NCBI RefSeq assembly: GCF_001557235.1 | Contig: NZ_LSJI01000052.1 | Span: 1-6,206 of the forward strand | DNA from: Phenylobacterium sp. CCH9-H3 | GTDB taxonomy: Bacteria; Pseudomonadota; Alphaproteobacteria; Caulobacterales; Caulobacteraceae | Direction: 5' to 3' | Length of the DNA: 6,206 bases | Shown here: positions 5,809 to 6,206 of the stretch, piece after piece | How positions within the stretch are numbered: position 1 is the first letter of the stretch | Layout of the letters: each line of letters opens with the position of its first letter | Program-made: the position numbers and the translations under genes | The notes under the pieces: model-generated | What the model was told of the DNA's origin: nothing | The model's database searches: none | The model's input: the letters and a program-made list of their open reading frames with translations, nothing else

Positions 5809-6206
5809 CACGCAGGCTCCTTCAGCGTCATCTCGCCCATGGCCTTCAGCACGCCATCATAGCTTTCGAGTCGGCCCAGCGTGGCCAGCCCTTGCGCCAC
5901 CAGCGCCGCGACCGCGGTGGCGAAGCGGGCCGCCTCCAGCGGTGGCATCCCCCGGCTGAGGCCGACGATGAAGCCGGCACAGTACGAGTCGCCGCAGCTC
6001 GTGGTGTCCACGGGCGCGATGTCGTAGGCGCCCAGCCGCGTCCGCTCCGAGCCCAGCGCGACGTACGAGCCGTTGCCGCCATTCTTCATCAGCACCGCCC
6101 CGGCGCCCCGGGCGAGGAAGAAGTCGGCCGCTGCGGCCATGTCCGTGGTCCCCGACAGCGCGAAGGCCTCGGCGACGCTGGGCATGAAGTAGTCCACGTT
6201 CGGCAA
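5808..6206 (-). CDS. PfkB/ribokinase-family sugar kinase, C-terminal part (5' end outside window)
   Basis: The frame is open to the right edge, so only the last 133 residues or so are seen; the family is usually about 290-330 long. It transfers the ATP phosphate to a sugar or nucleoside in the cytoplasm. Signature 2 of the family appears as DTTSCGDSYCAGF (visible residues 67-79), where the Asp of CGD (visible residue 73) is the expected catalytic base. KNGGNG (41-46) matches the family K/T-x-G-x-x-G strand. The FMPSVAEA stretch corresponds to the usual P-N-x-x-E metal/ATP motif but has Ser in place of Asn. The common GAGD anion hole is SCGD here. The right-most codon is TTG inside the coding sequence, not a real start. 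Its TGA overlaps the aldolase start, which implies a shared mRNA. The sugar is unknown; with a FucA-like aldolase downstream, a ketose phosphorylated at C1 (as by ketohexokinase, also a PfkB-family enzyme) is a reasonable inference. Confidence 0.9.
   Translation of the reverse strand: MPNVDYFMPSVAEAFALSGTTDMAAAADFFLARGAGAVLMKNGGNGSYVALGSERTRLGAYDIAPVDTTSCGDSYCAGFIVGLSRGMPPLEAARFATAVAALVAQGLATLGRLESYDGVLKAMGEMTLKEPA
5817..5822 (-). promoter_or_regulatory. Ribosome binding site of the aldolase gene
   Basis: On the minus strand AAGGAG lies inside the last codons of the kinase gene, eight bases before the ATG at 5808 and five before the GTG at 5811. It is the only strong Shine-Dalgarno match at a gene start in the window and favours the ATG. 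It gives the aldolase its own ribosome entry despite the overlap with the kinase gene. Confidence 0.7.

Noticed and set aside
5332..5862. Plus-strand frame of 176 codons opposite the aldolase
   Set aside because: It is antisense to a gene with all catalytic residues conserved, and shows no domain of its own.
6204..6206. TTG at the right edge as the start of the kinase gene
   Set aside because: The encoded protein lacks the first half of the PfkB fold, including the sugar-binding region and signature 1, so the gene simply continues beyond the window.

Overview
The window is GC-rich (strong G/C at third codon positions, GTG as well as ATG starts, overlapping genes) and looks like a chromosomal segment of an alphaproteobacterium. 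A Caulobacterales-type genome such as Caulobacter or Phenylobacterium is my best guess; this rests on protein style and base composition only, not on a search. I see no RNA gene, insertion sequence, CRISPR array or other mobile element.

Layout: (1) Bases 1-3058, minus strand, hold the first two thirds of the large subunit of NADPH-type glutamate synthase (gltB), running off the left edge. (2) Bases 3059-3329 are a divergent intergenic region with a weak candidate gltB promoter, a terminator-like hairpin followed by a T run on the plus strand, and a GC-rich inverted repeat that could be an operator or chance. (3) Bases 3330-4013, plus strand, encode a TetR-family regulator. (4) Bases 4010-6206, minus strand, are a tightly overlapping three-gene unit transcribed right to left: a PfkB-family sugar kinase (only its C-terminal part is inside the window), a class II aldolase closely resembling L-fuculose-1-phosphate aldolase (FucA), and an MFS transporter.

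How it may work together: gltB is central nitrogen assimilation and appears unrelated to the rest. The kinase-aldolase-MFS unit reads as a small sugar-catabolic cassette: uptake of a sugar by the MFS protein, phosphorylation by the PfkB kinase (plausibly at C1 of a ketose), and cleavage by the FucA-like aldolase to dihydroxyacetone phosphate plus an aldehyde. The substrate is not readable from the sequence. The convergent TetR gene ends within the MFS stop codon (4-bp tail-to-tail overlap) and is a candidate, unproven regulator of the cassette. The main item for a second look is this cassette, in which a PfkB kinase sits where classical fucose or rhamnose pathways use an FGGY-family kinase.
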